Shown: positions 26,332 to 36,132, counted from the stretch's first letter. The stretch is DNA of 64,000 bases from Granulibacter bethesdensis CGDNIH1 (GCF_000014285.2 NC_008343.2:1576501-1640500), one strand, 5' to 3'. Notes: generated from the sequence alone by a model not told the origin. A program made the numbers and translations.

Positions 26332-27230
26332 GCAGCATCGCAAAAACCCTGAAGATCGGTGTGCTGGCCTATCCGATCGAAGGGGTCACGCTGGAAGGCT
26401 ACGCCGCCAAGCTCGACCGCCTGGTGGCCGAAGCTGCCGCCGCTGGAGCCGAATTGCTGCTGATGCCTGAATATGCCTGTGTCGAGGTTGCCGGCGGCTA
26501 TGTTTCCAGCCCCGATGTCGATGCGGAGCTGAACGCGGTCTGTGCCCGCGCGGCCGGAATTCTGGCGGCCCAGCGGGATACCGCCGTGAAATATGGCGTC
26601 TGGCTGGCCCCCGGCTCCGTGCCGGTGCGCGGGCCGAATGGCATCACGATCAACCGCGCCCCGCTCTTTGCCCCTGACGGTAGCGTCGCCTTTCAGGACA
26701 AGCGGGTGATGACACGGTTCGAAAACGAACACTGGTTCGTCTCGCCCGGCGCGCCACCGGGGATTTTTGAAACCCCGTGGGGCAAAATAGGACTGACTAT
26801 TTGTTATGATACCGAATTCCCCGCCCTGGCCCGTGCGCAGGTAGAAGCCGGCGCCTGGCTGATTCTGGCGCCCTGCTGCACCGATACGCTGCGTGGCTAT
26901 AACCGCGTCGGCTTTTCCGCCCGGGCACGGGCTCTGGAAAACCAGTGCTATGTCGCCGTGGCTCCCACGGTGGGCGATGCTGCATGGTCAGGTGCACTGG
27001 ACACCAATCGCGGCTATGCAGCCGTGTATGGCCCGGTGGATCGCGGCTTTCCCGAAGATGGCATGCTGGCCCGCGGTGCACTGGATGAGCCGGGCTGGAT
27101 TTATGCCGCGCTTGATCCGGCGAAAATTCAGGACGTGCGAGTCAATGGCGGCGTTTTGAATCATCGTGACTGGCCGGCATCGGTCGGCCAATGCGCCATC
27201 CTGCCACGCGGACCACTGGAAATAGCGTGA
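26328..27230 (+). CDS. Carbon-nitrogen hydrolase (nitrilase superfamily)
   Basis: This is a 300-residue amidase/nitrilase-fold protein. The catalytic triad is visible as Glu48 (LMPEYA), Lys125 (FQDKRVM) and Cys159 (LTICYDTEFP). The segment RARALENQCYVAVAP is typical of the family. It probably hydrolyses an amide; the substrate is unknown. It is translationally coupled to the upstream GNAT gene, the arrangement mirroring fused YhcX-type proteins, and lpxB follows 13 bases later on the same strand. Confidence 0.87.
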   Translation: MSSIAKTLKIGVLAYPIEGVTLEGYAAKLDRLVAEAAAAGAELLLMPEYACVEVAGGYVSSPDVDAELNAVCARAAGILAAQRDTAVKYGVWLAPGSVPVRGPNGITINRAPLFAPDGSVAFQDKRVMTRFENEHWFVSPGAPPGIFETPWGKIGLTICYDTEFPALARAQVEAGAWLILAPCCTDTLRGYNRVGFSARARALENQCYVAVAPTVGDAAWSGALDTNRGYAAVYGPVDRGFPEDGMLARGALDEPGWIYAALDPAKIQDVRVNGGVLNHRDWPASVGQCAILPRGPLEIA

Positions 27231-27243
27231 GCGGAGACAACGC

Positions 27244-28425
27244 GTGACAGCTCCGCTGATCTATATCGTCGCCGGCGAGCATAGCGGTGATGTACTCGGC
27301 GCCAGGCTGATCCATGCATTGCGAGCCATCAACCCGTCGATCCGCTTTGCGGGGATTGGCGGGCCTCGCATGGAAGAATGCGGCTTCCAGAGCCTGTTTC
27401 CCATGCATGAGCTGGCCGTCATGGGGCTGATTGAAATCCTGCCACGGGTGCTGAAACTGCGACGACGGTTGCAACAGACGGTTCAGGATATTGAAACCCG
27501 CCGCCCCGATCTGGTGCTGACCATCGACAGTCCCGGCTTCTGTCTGCGTCTGTTACGCGCCATACAGCCTTTCGGCATCAAAAGGGTGCATTACGTCGCA
27601 CCACAGGTCTGGGCGTGGCGGGAACATCGCGTCAAACGGTTTCCCGGTCTGTGGGAGCGGATGCTCTGTCTGCTGCCTTTCGAGGAAAAATGGTTTGCCG
27701 AGCGCAATGTGCCGGGGCAATTCGTTGGTCATCCGGTGCTGGAATCCGGGGCTGATCAGGGGGATGCCGCCCGATTCCGCGCGCGGCATAGTCTGGCCGA
27801 TAATGCCCGCGTTATCGTGCTGATGCCCGGCAGCCGGGCCAATGAGGCAGGCAGGCTGCTACCCGTCTATGGCGAGACCCTGCGTCTGCTGATGCAGAAT
27901 ATCCCCACCATCACGCCTGTTATTCCACTCGCCTCCAGCACGGCGCATACGGTGCGGGGGGCTGTCTCATCCTGGCCGGTGCAACCGATTTTCATCACCG
28001 ACATTGCCGACAAACACGATGCGTTTGCCGCCGCCGAGGCCGCATTGACTAAATCCGGCACATCAACGCTGGAATTGGCCATGGGCGGCGTTCCGATGGC
28101 CGTGACTTACCGCGTCAACCGCATCACCGCCATGATGGCACGCAGATTGATCCGTGTACCGTATGTCGCCATGGTCAACCTGCTGGCAGGCCGTGAAATC
28201 GTTCCGGAACTTCTTCAGGAAAACTGCACGCCCACAAAAATAGCTGCGGTTTTAACCAGCCTGATGAACAATGCCCCTGATACAAATGGCATGGGTGCCG
28301 CCGACAGCCAGAAACAGGCCTTGAAGGCAGTGGTTGCTTCCCTGCATGCGCCCAATCGGCATGCGTCAGATGGACTGCCCTCCTCTGCCGCTGCGGCCTC
28401 CATCATGGAGGTGCTGGGCCAATAA
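27244..28425 (+). CDS. lpxB: Lipid-A-disaccharide synthase
   Basis: This 393-residue glycosyltransferase (GT19) joins UDP-2,3-diacylglucosamine and lipid X into the lipid A disaccharide at the inner membrane. Family landmarks are IVAGEHSGDVLGARLI, FAGIGGPRMEECGF, ELAVMGLIEILPRV, YVAPQVWAWR, LLPFEEKWF, FVGHPVLE, VLMPGSRANEAGRLLP and KSGTSTLELA. The GTG at 27244 is preceded by GCGGAGAC. Usual alphaproteobacterial neighbours (lpxD, fabZ, lpxA) are absent here; a Gfo/Idh gene lies 4 kb downstream on the other strand. Confidence 0.95.
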   Translation: MTAPLIYIVAGEHSGDVLGARLIHALRAINPSIRFAGIGGPRMEECGFQSLFPMHELAVMGLIEILPRVLKLRRRLQQTVQDIETRRPDLVLTIDSPGFCLRLLRAIQPFGIKRVHYVAPQVWAWREHRVKRFPGLWERMLCLLPFEEKWFAERNVPGQFVGHPVLESGADQGDAARFRARHSLADNARVIVLMPGSRANEAGRLLPVYGETLRLLMQNIPTITPVIPLASSTAHTVRGAVSSWPVQPIFITDIADKHDAFAAAEAALTKSGTSTLELAMGGVPMAVTYRVNRITAMMARRLIRVPYVAMVNLLAGREIVPELLQENCTPTKIAAVLTSLMNNAPDTNGMGAADSQKQALKAVVASLHAPNRHASDGLPSSAAAASIMEVLGQ

Positions 28426-28516
28426 TCATCCAGCTGATTGCGGTTGGTAAATCGACAACAACCATCAGGGATGTTATCGATACACGTATTGTTTATTCCT
28501 GATTGCATAAGGTTGA

Positions 28517-29107
28517 GTGATTGTGACCCTGCTAATGCCGCTCGCCATGCATGAAAAAGAAATCGAGTTATTGACCACCTTTCTAGGGTCGACCCAAAAT
28601 TATGTCGAATTCGGAGCAGGAGGCAGCACCTGCCTTGCCGCCCAACATGTCGGCAAAAGCATTCATACAACTGATTCCTCCATCGACTGGCTACAGCATG
28701 TTGAAAACACCTGCCGTTCTGCCAACACACCCGTTTTTCCTGTCACGCGGTTTGTTGATATAGGCCCGATTACTGCATTGGGTGGACCAACCGATTTAAG
28801 CAAGCGTCCTCTCTGGCCCAACTATCATGAGGAATGCTGGGGTGATCCCGCCTGGTCGGAAGGCGACTTCTACCTGGTGGATGGACGGTTCCGTGTTGCA
28901 TGTTTCATGCAGATTTTACTGCATGCTCCAACGGATGCATGCATCGCCCTGCACGATTACACGACGCGTCAACATTACCACATTGTTGAGACTGTTGCGC
29001 GCCCCATCGCCCGCGAGCGTGATTTATCCATTTTCGTACGTCGTTCCGATACACGTCCAGTCACTGTCAGACGTCTGTTGGAAGAATATCGTTATGAAGT
29101 CGCATAA
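28517..29107 (+). CDS. SAM-dependent methyltransferase-like protein
   Basis: A 196-residue protein with a class I methyltransferase-like glycine loop (YVEFGAGGSTCLAA) and a later DFYLVDGRFRVACFMQILLHA segment, followed by IALHDYTTRQHYHIVE. The D-G-R-F-R-V pattern occurs in small methyltransferase-like proteins associated with glycan synthesis, but I cannot name the substrate. The start is uncertain: GTG 28517, GTG 28523 (better spaced from AAGG) or ATG 28535. The following ~65 bases begin the remnant region. Confidence 0.6.
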   Translation: MIVTLLMPLAMHEKEIELLTTFLGSTQNYVEFGAGGSTCLAAQHVGKSIHTTDSSIDWLQHVENTCRSANTPVFPVTRFVDIGPITALGGPTDLSKRPLWPNYHEECWGDPAWSEGDFYLVDGRFRVACFMQILLHAPTDACIALHDYTTRQHYHIVETVARPIARERDLSIFVRRSDTRPVTVRRLLEEYRYEVA

Positions 29108-29174
29108 CAGTTGATCAAGGGCTTTATCAAGGCATTTCAGCCAGCCTGACCAAAGGGTGCACGTCATGCATGCC

Positions 29175-29472
29175 ATGACAAAGTACCTCCTCAACAGCCT
29201 TTTCATGATATCTGGCGTAGGACTGACACGGTCTGATGATCGCGTGTTCGATTCTCTCCGGCCTGCATTATTCTGATGTTGCGTCAAGAATGCCGGAACT
29301 ACCATCCGGGCAGAGCCCTATCTGGGTTTACGGAAGTACGGGTTCCATCGCGATGGCCATCCAGCCAGAGATCCTGATCGACAATAAGCTAGTTGGCGCA
29401 GCGATGACAGGCAGCACATTTTGCGCCGATATCCTGCCGGGACAAATCAGATATCTTAAATATATCACATGA
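29175..29472 (+). pseudogene. Frameshifted and truncated DUF2846-like lipoprotein remnant
   Basis: An ATG at 29175 opens a signal-peptide-like frame (MTKYLLNSLFMISGVGLT) that stops at 29274-29276. The neighbouring frame, from 29236, then continues with a lipobox-like M-I-A-C-S-I-L and a segment SPIWVYGSTGSIAMAIQPEI...ILIDNKLVG resembling the start of DUF2846 domains, and ends prematurely at IRYLKYIT. Joining the frames near 29230 would give a normal lipoprotein N-terminus, so a single indel plus loss of the C-terminal half is the simplest reading. Confidence 0.5.
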
Positions 29473-29565
29473 AAAATAATAAATATTCCATAATCAAACA
29501 ATTATTTCCTTGTCAGGATTTTTGAATGTAAATAAGGGTAATCTTGATTATGGAAAGCACCCATT

Positions 29566-32286
29566 ATGGCCACTCTCCCAAACGATCCTCTTTTCAAATA
29601 TCAGTGGGGTTTGCTGAACACAGGTCAGTTTAACGGTTATATTGCTGGAATTGATATCAATGTTCTCCCGTTATGGTCAGAATATACCGGCGCTGGAGTG
29701 AAAGTAGCCGTCGCGGATACCGGATTTCAGCTTGATCACCCCGACTTTGCCGGGCGCGTCGATACAACAGAAAGCTGGGATGCCGTCAGCGATACACCAG
29801 GGGGAGGCCCTGTTACTGGCAATGACAATCATGGTACAGCAGTCGCCGGCATTATCGGCGCCGGTATCAACGACGCTATTGGCGGGACGGGTGTCGCCCC
29901 AGGCGTAACACTGTTATCATTGCGAGTTTTGGGCAATCAGACGGATGACAGCCGGGATAGTGACGCAACGGAAAAGGCAACAACCATCGGCTTTTCCAAA
30001 GCACTTCTGGCAAATGTCGATGTCATCAATAACAGCTGGGGACCGACCAATCCCGGCGTAGGCCCAAATGCCAAAACTGTTTTCAGTGATAACTGGTCAG
30101 GCGGCCAGAATCAGGAAGGCATCGCCATCTCCGCACTCGCGACTTATGGCCGACAGGGGAAAGGCACTGTCATCGTTTTTTCAAACGGAAATGCCCGCAA
30201 ATATGATGACGATGCCAATCTGAATAATAATACCAATTCAAGATTTACCATTGCTGTCGCTGCCATTGATGGAAATGGACACTATTCGTCATACAGTTCT
30301 GCAGGCGCAAATCTGCTGATTTCTGCACCAGGAAGTGAGGGAGGAAGCACAACCACGCCCACAGGCGGGATCGTGACTTCTGACCGGACAGGTTCAGACG
30401 GTTACAACAAAACGCCGGGTAATGCGGGTAATAATACATATGGATTTAACGGCACGTCAGCAGCCGCGCCTTTTATTAGTGGCGTAGCTGCCCTCATGCT
30501 GCAGGCCAACCCCTCCCTCGGCTATCGTGATGTTCAGCAGATCATGGCCTATACGGCACGGCAGAATGATGCCTCCGACACATCATGGTTGGACAATGGA
30601 GCCCAAACCGGCAATGGCGGAGGTCTCCATTTCAGTCGCGATTATGGATTTGGACTGGTTGATGCACATGCCGCTGTGCGGGTCGCAGAAAGTTATGGCG
30701 TGCTAACCGAATATGGCATGAAAGGCTTCAGCAAATCCGAACTGAACGTTACACAGCAAAATGTCAATTTTACTCCCTCCAGCCCGATCACCATCGCAGC
30801 CGGACAAAGCTATACATTCAATCCCGGCTATCAGAATCTGATGAGTGTGGAGCATATCGATCTTCTGTTATCTCTCAATGCGCCGGATACGAGTGCGCTG
30901 ACAGTTACCCTCGAATCGCCTGCCGGAACATCTGTCAACCTTGTTGACCAAACGCCGAATGTCTCTAAAGAATCAGCCAACGTTGCATGGCCGGGATCTT
31001 TCAGCCTTGGCAGTTTTGCTTTCATGGGTGAAGATTCGACCGTTCTGTCCAGTTCCGGCCAGATTACAGGCCGCTGGCATGTCACGATTACCAATCAGGG
31101 CAGCACACCAATTTCACTCAACTCCGCCAATCTTGGACTCAGCGGCAGCCAGTACAGCTATAAATCCTTTCTCTACACTGACAGCTACGCAGATCAGGTG
31201 ACTCATGATCCTGGTCGGGCCTATGCAATCGTGCCCAGCGCCAATACAGACGTCATCATGAATGCCTCGGCCGTGACAGGCTCCGTTTCAGCCGATCTGC
31301 CAAACAACACAATCAGCATCAACGGGGTTAAGACATATGTCTCAACCACCCATGCGATTCCTTCTTCTGGGTTCACGCCATCAATTGACGCATTTTTCAG
31401 CGGTGATGGAAACGATACGCTGGTCGGAGGCACCGGACAGCTTCTGGCTCCCGGTCGTGGGAATAACAGTGTTCTGCTGGGAGGCAGCACGGGAATCGCT
31501 CAGTCTATCGGTAATGATACCATCACTGCGCTTCAGGGGGCTGCTACGGTTAATGCCTCCGGTCATGCCGCAATCTTCTCCAATGCAGCCCAGCTGAATT
31601 TCGTGGGTACGGGAGGGGCCAGCACCATCGTTGGTGGAACGGGCACATTATCGGTCAACGGCGGCAGCGCACACGTCACCGTCTTCGGCAGCAGTGGCGG
31701 CAATGATACCATTCTTGGTGGCAACAGCGGGAACAACCAACTGGCTGCCAATGGTTCCGGATCAATACTGTTTGGTGAAAGCGGCTCCAGCGTTCTTTAT
31801 GGCAGCAATACAGGTGCATCGACCCTGGTGACAGCCGGAGCAAACAACACCGTCTTTGGCGGCACAGGTAGCAGCACTATCCTCAGCAATGGCTCTCACG
31901 ATCTGGTGGTGATGGATCAGGGCGCCACCACCCTGTTCGGTGGTCAGAATGCCGCCATCTTCACCAACAGCGCCAATGCCACTATCGTCGGAGAGACAGG
32001 TTCCTACGCCGTCGGCTTCGGCAGTGGCACCAGCAACGCATGGGCCAGTGCCTCCACCGATCTGTTCCTGTTCGCCAACGGACAGGCCGGAGGAAACGTC
32101 ACAATCAGCAATTTCCAGGTCGGAAAAGATTTCATCCAGTTACAGGGATATGGCGACAACGTGGTGCAGACTGTTCTCGCCAACGCAACACAAAGTGCAG
32201 CCGGCCTGTCGATGACGCTGAGTGACAATACGCACATTACTCTGACAGGGATCTCCTCCCTGAACAGTAACAGCTTCATGGTCTAA
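29566..32286 (+). CDS. Subtilisin-like serine protease with P domain and RTX-like repeat tail
   Basis: A 906-residue S8 peptidase. The catalytic domain starts almost at residue 1, without signal peptide or propeptide, and has the full triad: Asp51 (VAVADTG), His89 (NDNHGTAV) and Ser298 (FNGTSAAAP), with oxyanion Asn in FSNGN. A proprotein-convertase-like P domain follows (~residues 405-525, EHIDLLLSLNAPD...LTVTLESPAGTSVNL). Residues ~615-830 are Gly/Asn/Ser-rich degenerate RTX-like repeats (GDGNDTLVGG, GGNDTILGG), and a C-terminal module ends TGISSLNSNSF. This layout suggests export by a type I system through the C-terminus. The C-terminal module recurs in the protein at 52740. Confidence 0.9.
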   Translation: MATLPNDPLFKYQWGLLNTGQFNGYIAGIDINVLPLWSEYTGAGVKVAVADTGFQLDHPDFAGRVDTTESWDAVSDTPGGGPVTGNDNHGTAVAGIIGAGINDAIGGTGVAPGVTLLSLRVLGNQTDDSRDSDATEKATTIGFSKALLANVDVINNSWGPTNPGVGPNAKTVFSDNWSGGQNQEGIAISALATYGRQGKGTVIVFSNGNARKYDDDANLNNNTNSRFTIAVAAIDGNGHYSSYSSAGANLLISAPGSEGGSTTTPTGGIVTSDRTGSDGYNKTPGNAGNNTYGFNGTSAAAPFISGVAALMLQANPSLGYRDVQQIMAYTARQNDASDTSWLDNGAQTGNGGGLHFSRDYGFGLVDAHAAVRVAESYGVLTEYGMKGFSKSELNVTQQNVNFTPSSPITIAAGQSYTFNPGYQNLMSVEHIDLLLSLNAPDTSALTVTLESPAGTSVNLVDQTPNVSKESANVAWPGSFSLGSFAFMGEDSTVLSSSGQITGRWHVTITNQGSTPISLNSANLGLSGSQYSYKSFLYTDSYADQVTHDPGRAYAIVPSANTDVIMNASAVTGSVSADLPNNTISINGVKTYVSTTHAIPSSGFTPSIDAFFSGDGNDTLVGGTGQLLAPGRGNNSVLLGGSTGIAQSIGNDTITALQGAATVNASGHAAIFSNAAQLNFVGTGGASTIVGGTGTLSVNGGSAHVTVFGSSGGNDTILGGNSGNNQLAANGSGSILFGESGSSVLYGSNTGASTLVTAGANNTVFGGTGSSTILSNGSHDLVVMDQGATTLFGGQNAAIFTNSANATIVGETGSYAVGFGSGTSNAWASASTDLFLFANGQAGGNVTISNFQVGKDFIQLQGYGDNVVQTVLANATQSAAGLSMTLSDNTHITLTGISSLNSNSFMV

Positions 32287-32289
32287 AAG

Positions 32290-32339
32290 CAGGCAAGAAA
32301 GAAGAGGGGACAGAAGGTAGTTCCCTCTTCCTGACCTGC
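32290..32339. terminator. Hairpin between convergent protease and oxidoreductase genes
   Basis: GAAGAGGG (32301-32308) pairs with CCCTCTTC (32323-32330), and outer arms GCAGG and CCTGC extend the structure. No T-tract follows; position between two converging genes suggests a shared terminator. Confidence 0.5.
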
Positions 32340-32341
32340 CG

Positions 32342-33349
32342 TTATCCCTCGTGACGTATGAGGCCGGAGGCCTCCAGACGGGCACGAGTATCATTCATAC
32401 TCTCTGCTACGGCCAGAGCCGCAGCCAGGGCGCGCCTGCCAGCATAGGCGTTCACCAGAACCGGAGCACCATCGAGGATCGAAGCGGCAAAAGCCTCATG
32501 CTCCGCCGCCAGAGCGTCATGATCCTTCCAACCGGTTTCCTCGATTCGGGCACCCTGTCCGCCGGGAATGGGCAGGCCGCGATCCCGTCCGATCATCATC
32601 AGTTTGCGATCCATAAAATTCACGGACATGTAGCCATTCTGCGCAAAAAGGCGCATTTTTCGCTCGGTCTTGAGCGAAATCCGGCTTGCTGTGATGGTCG
32701 CCACCGCTCCGTTTTCGAAACGCAGCCTGGCATTGGCGATATCCTCATGCGGCCCGGCAACGGGGGCACCCACCGCATCCACCGACAGGATCGGGCTATC
32801 GACCAGCGCCAGCACCAGATCGAGATCATGGATCATCAGATCCAGAATCACCGAGACATCGGTGCCCCGTGGCTTGAACGGCGCAATGCGCGTAGCCTCG
32901 ATATAAAGTGGCCGCTCCATACGGTTCGCAACCGCCGCGTATTCGGCGGAGTAGCGCACCAGATGCCCTACTTGCAGCACGCGCCTTTTTTCCTCGGCCA
33001 GCGCCGCCAGCCGGTCTGCCTGCTCCAGAGTGGCAGCAATAGGCTTTTCGATCAGCACATGCAGCCCGGCTGCCAGAGCACGCTCGGCCAGTGCGAAATG
33101 CGCCTCGGCTGGGGCGGCAATGACAATTGCATCGCACTGCGCCAGTAAGGCATCAAAGCCCAACGCCACAGTTTTCGTTTCTTTCGCCAGCACCAGCGCC
33201 CGCGTCTCATCGGGATCGAAGATGCCTGCCAGCACCGCCCGGCGGCTTGAGGCGATTTTCAGGGCGTGAAACCGCCCGAAATGACCGGCACCGGCAAGCC
33301 CGATGCGAAGGGTCGATCCTGAAGGCAGCGTATCATGTGTCTGGCTCAT
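32342..33349 (-). CDS. Gfo/Idh/MocA-family oxidoreductase
   Basis: This is a 335-residue NAD(P)-dependent sugar-type dehydrogenase. The Rossmann motif is GLAGAGHFGRFHA, with the family's EKPIAATLEQADRL segment (conserved E-K-P) and a C-terminal domain containing DLMIHDLDLVLALV, which carries the H-D-x-D motif. In alphaproteobacteria a Gfo/Idh gene often neighbours lpxB and may act on UDP-sugars for lipid A; here lpxB lies 4 kb away on the other strand, so a lipid A role is only a suggestion. Confidence 0.8.
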   Translation of the reverse strand: MSQTHDTLPSGSTLRIGLAGAGHFGRFHALKIASSRRAVLAGIFDPDETRALVLAKETKTVALGFDALLAQCDAIVIAAPAEAHFALAERALAAGLHVLIEKPIAATLEQADRLAALAEEKRRVLQVGHLVRYSAEYAAVANRMERPLYIEATRIAPFKPRGTDVSVILDLMIHDLDLVLALVDSPILSVDAVGAPVAGPHEDIANARLRFENGAVATITASRISLKTERKMRLFAQNGYMSVNFMDRKLMMIGRDRGLPIPGGQGARIEETGWKDHDALAAEHEAFAASILDGAPVLVNAYAGRRALAAALAVAESMNDTRARLEASGLIRHEG

Positions 33350-33524
33350 GGCCTGCCGGTTTAGCAGGGGTTGCGGCGTTTGCCAGCCTCCTGCCGGCCC
33401 GGCCTTTTATTTATTGCGAAGAGATGCCGCCTTGCCATGGGAGGCTCGCCCGTGTCATCTGCCGCCCCAAATGGTTTCCTAACCGCATAAAATCGCGGCC
33501 CCACCGCCGGAGGAACGTTCTGCC

Positions 33525-35105
33525 GTGCTGTATTTCAGCCGTCTGAAAACCACGACGATCTATCTTGTCTGCCTGCTTGGCATGTTGCTTTGCCTGCCGA
33601 ATCTGATGGCACGCCCGGCGGCATGGCTGCCCTGGCGCACGGTCCATCTCGGCCTTGATCTGCGCGGAGGCAGCTATCTGCTGATGCAGATCGACATGAA
33701 AGCCGTGGTCAGGGAACGGCTGGAGTCGCTGTCAGACACGGCGCGGCAGGCGATGCGCAATGCCCATATTTTCTATACCGGTCTGAAGGCGGAACCGGAT
33801 GCCAACCGCATCGTGCTGAGTCCCCGCGATCCCGCCCAGCTGAATGCCGCCGTCGCGGCGCTCGGCAAGGCGGTCGAGAATGAGGTCTCCGCCAATGGGG
33901 TCAGAGAGGTTGAGGTCAAGGCTCTGGAGGGCGCGCAAGCCGGCCAGATCGCCTTGATCCTGCCCGAAGCCGCTTTGCATGACCGGGCAACGGCTGCGGT
34001 GCAGCAGTCGATTGAAATCGTCCGCCGCCGTATCGACCAGACCGGTGTCGTCGATCCGAACATTGCCCGCCAGGGTGAGGACCGGATCGTCGTACAGCTT
34101 CCCGGTGTGGACGATCCGCAGCGGATCAAGGACTTGCTGGGCACCACCGCGAAAATGACTTTCCATATGGTCGATGCGTCGGCCACCCCTGCCGCCGTGC
34201 CGCCGGATGATATTGCGCTGCCGGAGGAGGGAACCGGGCAGAAGCTGGTCGTCAAACGGCGGGCGGATGTGGATGGCGCCGATCTGACCGATGCCCGGCC
34301 TGTGCCGAACCAGCAGCGTGCCGGTGCATGGTCGGTCAGCTTCACATTCAATGGCGTAGGCGCGCGGAAGGTAGCAGACATCACCGCAGCCCATCAGGGT
34401 GAGCGTTTCGCCATCGTGCTGGATAACCGCATCATCAGCGCGCCGGTCATTCAATCCGTGATTCCGGATGGACGCGGCGAGATCACCGGCAATTTCACGG
34501 CCAAAACCGCGCAGGATCTGGCGGTGCTGCTACGCGCCGGTGCGCTGCCCGCCCCGCTTTCCGTGGTTGAGGAACGGAGTGTGGGGCCGGAGTTGGGGGC
34601 CGACAGTATCCGCGCCGGAGCCTATTCTCTGGCGGCTGGCTTCGTACTGGTGATCCTGTTCATGGGCCTGTTCTATGGCCTGTTCGGCTGGATGGCCAAC
34701 CTCGCGCTGCTCATGAACCTGTTCATGCTGCTCGGCGCGCTGTCCCTGCTGGAAGCGACGCTGACGCTGCCCGGCATGGCGGGTATCCTGCTGACGCTGG
34801 GTATGGCGGTGGATGCCAATATCCTGATCAATGAGCGCATCCGTGAGGAAACCAAAGCAGGCCGTCCACCCGTTGCAGCGATGGAGGCCGGGTTCAAGCG
34901 GGCCTGGGCCACTGTGCTGGACAGCAACATGACCGCACTGCTGGCCCATGTCATGCTGTTTGTGTTCGGCACCGGCCCGGTGCGCGGCTTCGCGGTGACG
35001 ATCACCGTGGGTATCGCCACCACGCTGTTCACCAATTTCATGTTGGCACGGCTGTTGATGGTGAAGTGGTTCGCCCGCAACCGTCCCGCTGAATTGCCCG
35101 TCTGA
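33525..35105 (+). CDS. secD: Protein translocase subunit SecD
   Basis: This 526-residue inner-membrane protein uses proton-motive force with SecF to pull secreted proteins across after SecA. It has an N-terminal helix, the signature LGLDLRGGSYLLMQ, a large periplasmic P1 region (for example IVRRRIDQTGVVDPNIARQG), then the six-helix part with LGMAVDANILINERIREE. The start is GTG 33525 with GGAGGA 10 bases upstream. YajC, often encoded just before secD, is not here. Confidence 0.95.
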   Translation: MLYFSRLKTTTIYLVCLLGMLLCLPNLMARPAAWLPWRTVHLGLDLRGGSYLLMQIDMKAVVRERLESLSDTARQAMRNAHIFYTGLKAEPDANRIVLSPRDPAQLNAAVAALGKAVENEVSANGVREVEVKALEGAQAGQIALILPEAALHDRATAAVQQSIEIVRRRIDQTGVVDPNIARQGEDRIVVQLPGVDDPQRIKDLLGTTAKMTFHMVDASATPAAVPPDDIALPEEGTGQKLVVKRRADVDGADLTDARPVPNQQRAGAWSVSFTFNGVGARKVADITAAHQGERFAIVLDNRIISAPVIQSVIPDGRGEITGNFTAKTAQDLAVLLRAGALPAPLSVVEERSVGPELGADSIRAGAYSLAAGFVLVILFMGLFYGLFGWMANLALLMNLFMLLGALSLLEATLTLPGMAGILLTLGMAVDANILINERIREETKAGRPPVAAMEAGFKRAWATVLDSNMTALLAHVMLFVFGTGPVRGFAVTITVGIATTLFTNFMLARLLMVKWFARNRPAELPV

Positions 35106-35133
35106 CGCGCTGAATCGGAAAGGAAACAGAGAG

Positions 35134-36114
35134 ATGTTCATACGTCCGATGCTGCGCATGGTGCCGGATGGCACCCGCATCCGCTTCATGAAGGGCCGCT
35201 TTGCCGGTCTGGCGACCTCTGCCGTGCTGTCCCTGATCTCCATTGTTCTGTTCTTTCATCCCGGGCTGAACGAGGGCATCGACTTCCGCGGCGGCATCGT
35301 GATCGAGGCCCGCACCCAGGGACCAGCCGATTTCGACAAAATCCGCGCTACCCTCAGCGCCGCCCATCTGGAAGCCGCCGGGGTGCAGCGTTTCGGCGCC
35401 GAGGATGATGTGCTGATCCGCCTCGACTCCCAGCCGAACGAAGCCGCCACCCAGCAGGCTGCCAACACGGTGCGCGAAAGCCTCGCCAAGGCGCTGCCCG
35501 GCACCAAGGTGATGCGGGTGGATGTCGTGGGGGCCAGTGTCTCGCGGGAGCTGTTCCGTGATGGTATGCTGGCGCTGGGCGTCAGCCTGCTGATGATCCT
35601 CGGCTATATCTGGGTCCGTTTCGAATGGGAATTCGCGGTCGGCGCAGTGGTCACGCTGGTGCTGGATGTAACCAAGGCGGTCGGGTTTCTGGCGCTGACC
35701 CGGATCGAGTTCAACTTCGTCATCATCGCCGCAATCCTGACCATCATCGGCTACTCCACCAATGACAAGGTGGTGGTGTATGACCGCGTGCGTGAAAACC
35801 TCCGCAAATATCGCACCATGCCCTTGCGGGAACTGATCGACCTCTCGATCAACGAGACGCTTAACCGCACCCTCGGCACCTCCATGACGGTGTTTCTGGC
35901 CAGCTTGCCGCTGGCGCTGTTTGGCGGAGAATCCCTTTCCGGCTTTGCGTGGACGATGCTGTTCGGGATCGTGGTTGGCACCTCTTCCTCGATCTTCATC
36001 GCGGCACCGATCCTGTTACTGCTGGGTGAGCACCGCCTGCGGCGTGATACCGTTGCTCCCCCGGGTGCTCCCTCGGGCGCTCCCTCGGGCGCTCAAAAAA
36101 CAGCCAAAGGCTGA
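35134..36114 (+). CDS. secF: Protein translocase subunit SecF
   Basis: A 326-residue partner of SecD, encoded 28 bases downstream with AAGGAAACAGAG before its ATG. Typical features are GIDFRGGIVIEA, VGASVSRELFRDGM, LTIIGYSTNDKVVVYDRVRENLRK and LNRTLGTSMTV. The C-terminal tail (APPGAPSGAPSGA) is encoded by a short tandem repeat near 36061-36093, a likely slippage-prone extension outside the conserved domain. Confidence 0.95.
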   Translation: MFIRPMLRMVPDGTRIRFMKGRFAGLATSAVLSLISIVLFFHPGLNEGIDFRGGIVIEARTQGPADFDKIRATLSAAHLEAAGVQRFGAEDDVLIRLDSQPNEAATQQAANTVRESLAKALPGTKVMRVDVVGASVSRELFRDGMLALGVSLLMILGYIWVRFEWEFAVGAVVTLVLDVTKAVGFLALTRIEFNFVIIAAILTIIGYSTNDKVVVYDRVRENLRKYRTMPLRELIDLSINETLNRTLGTSMTVFLASLPLALFGGESLSGFAWTMLFGIVVGTSSSIFIAAPILLLLGEHRLRRDTVAPPGAPSGAPSGAQKTAKG

Positions 36115-36132
36115 CGGGCTTTGTCCGGTTCC

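Noticed and set aside
31400-32100. Regular GC-rich repeats that might look like a CRISPR array
   Set aside because: They are imperfect coding repeats (Gly/Asn/Ser units) within the protease gene, with no constant direct repeat.
36061-36096. Tandem 12-base repeat at the end of secF
   Set aside because: Short coding repeat giving a G-A-P-S tail; no sign of a mobile or regulatory element.
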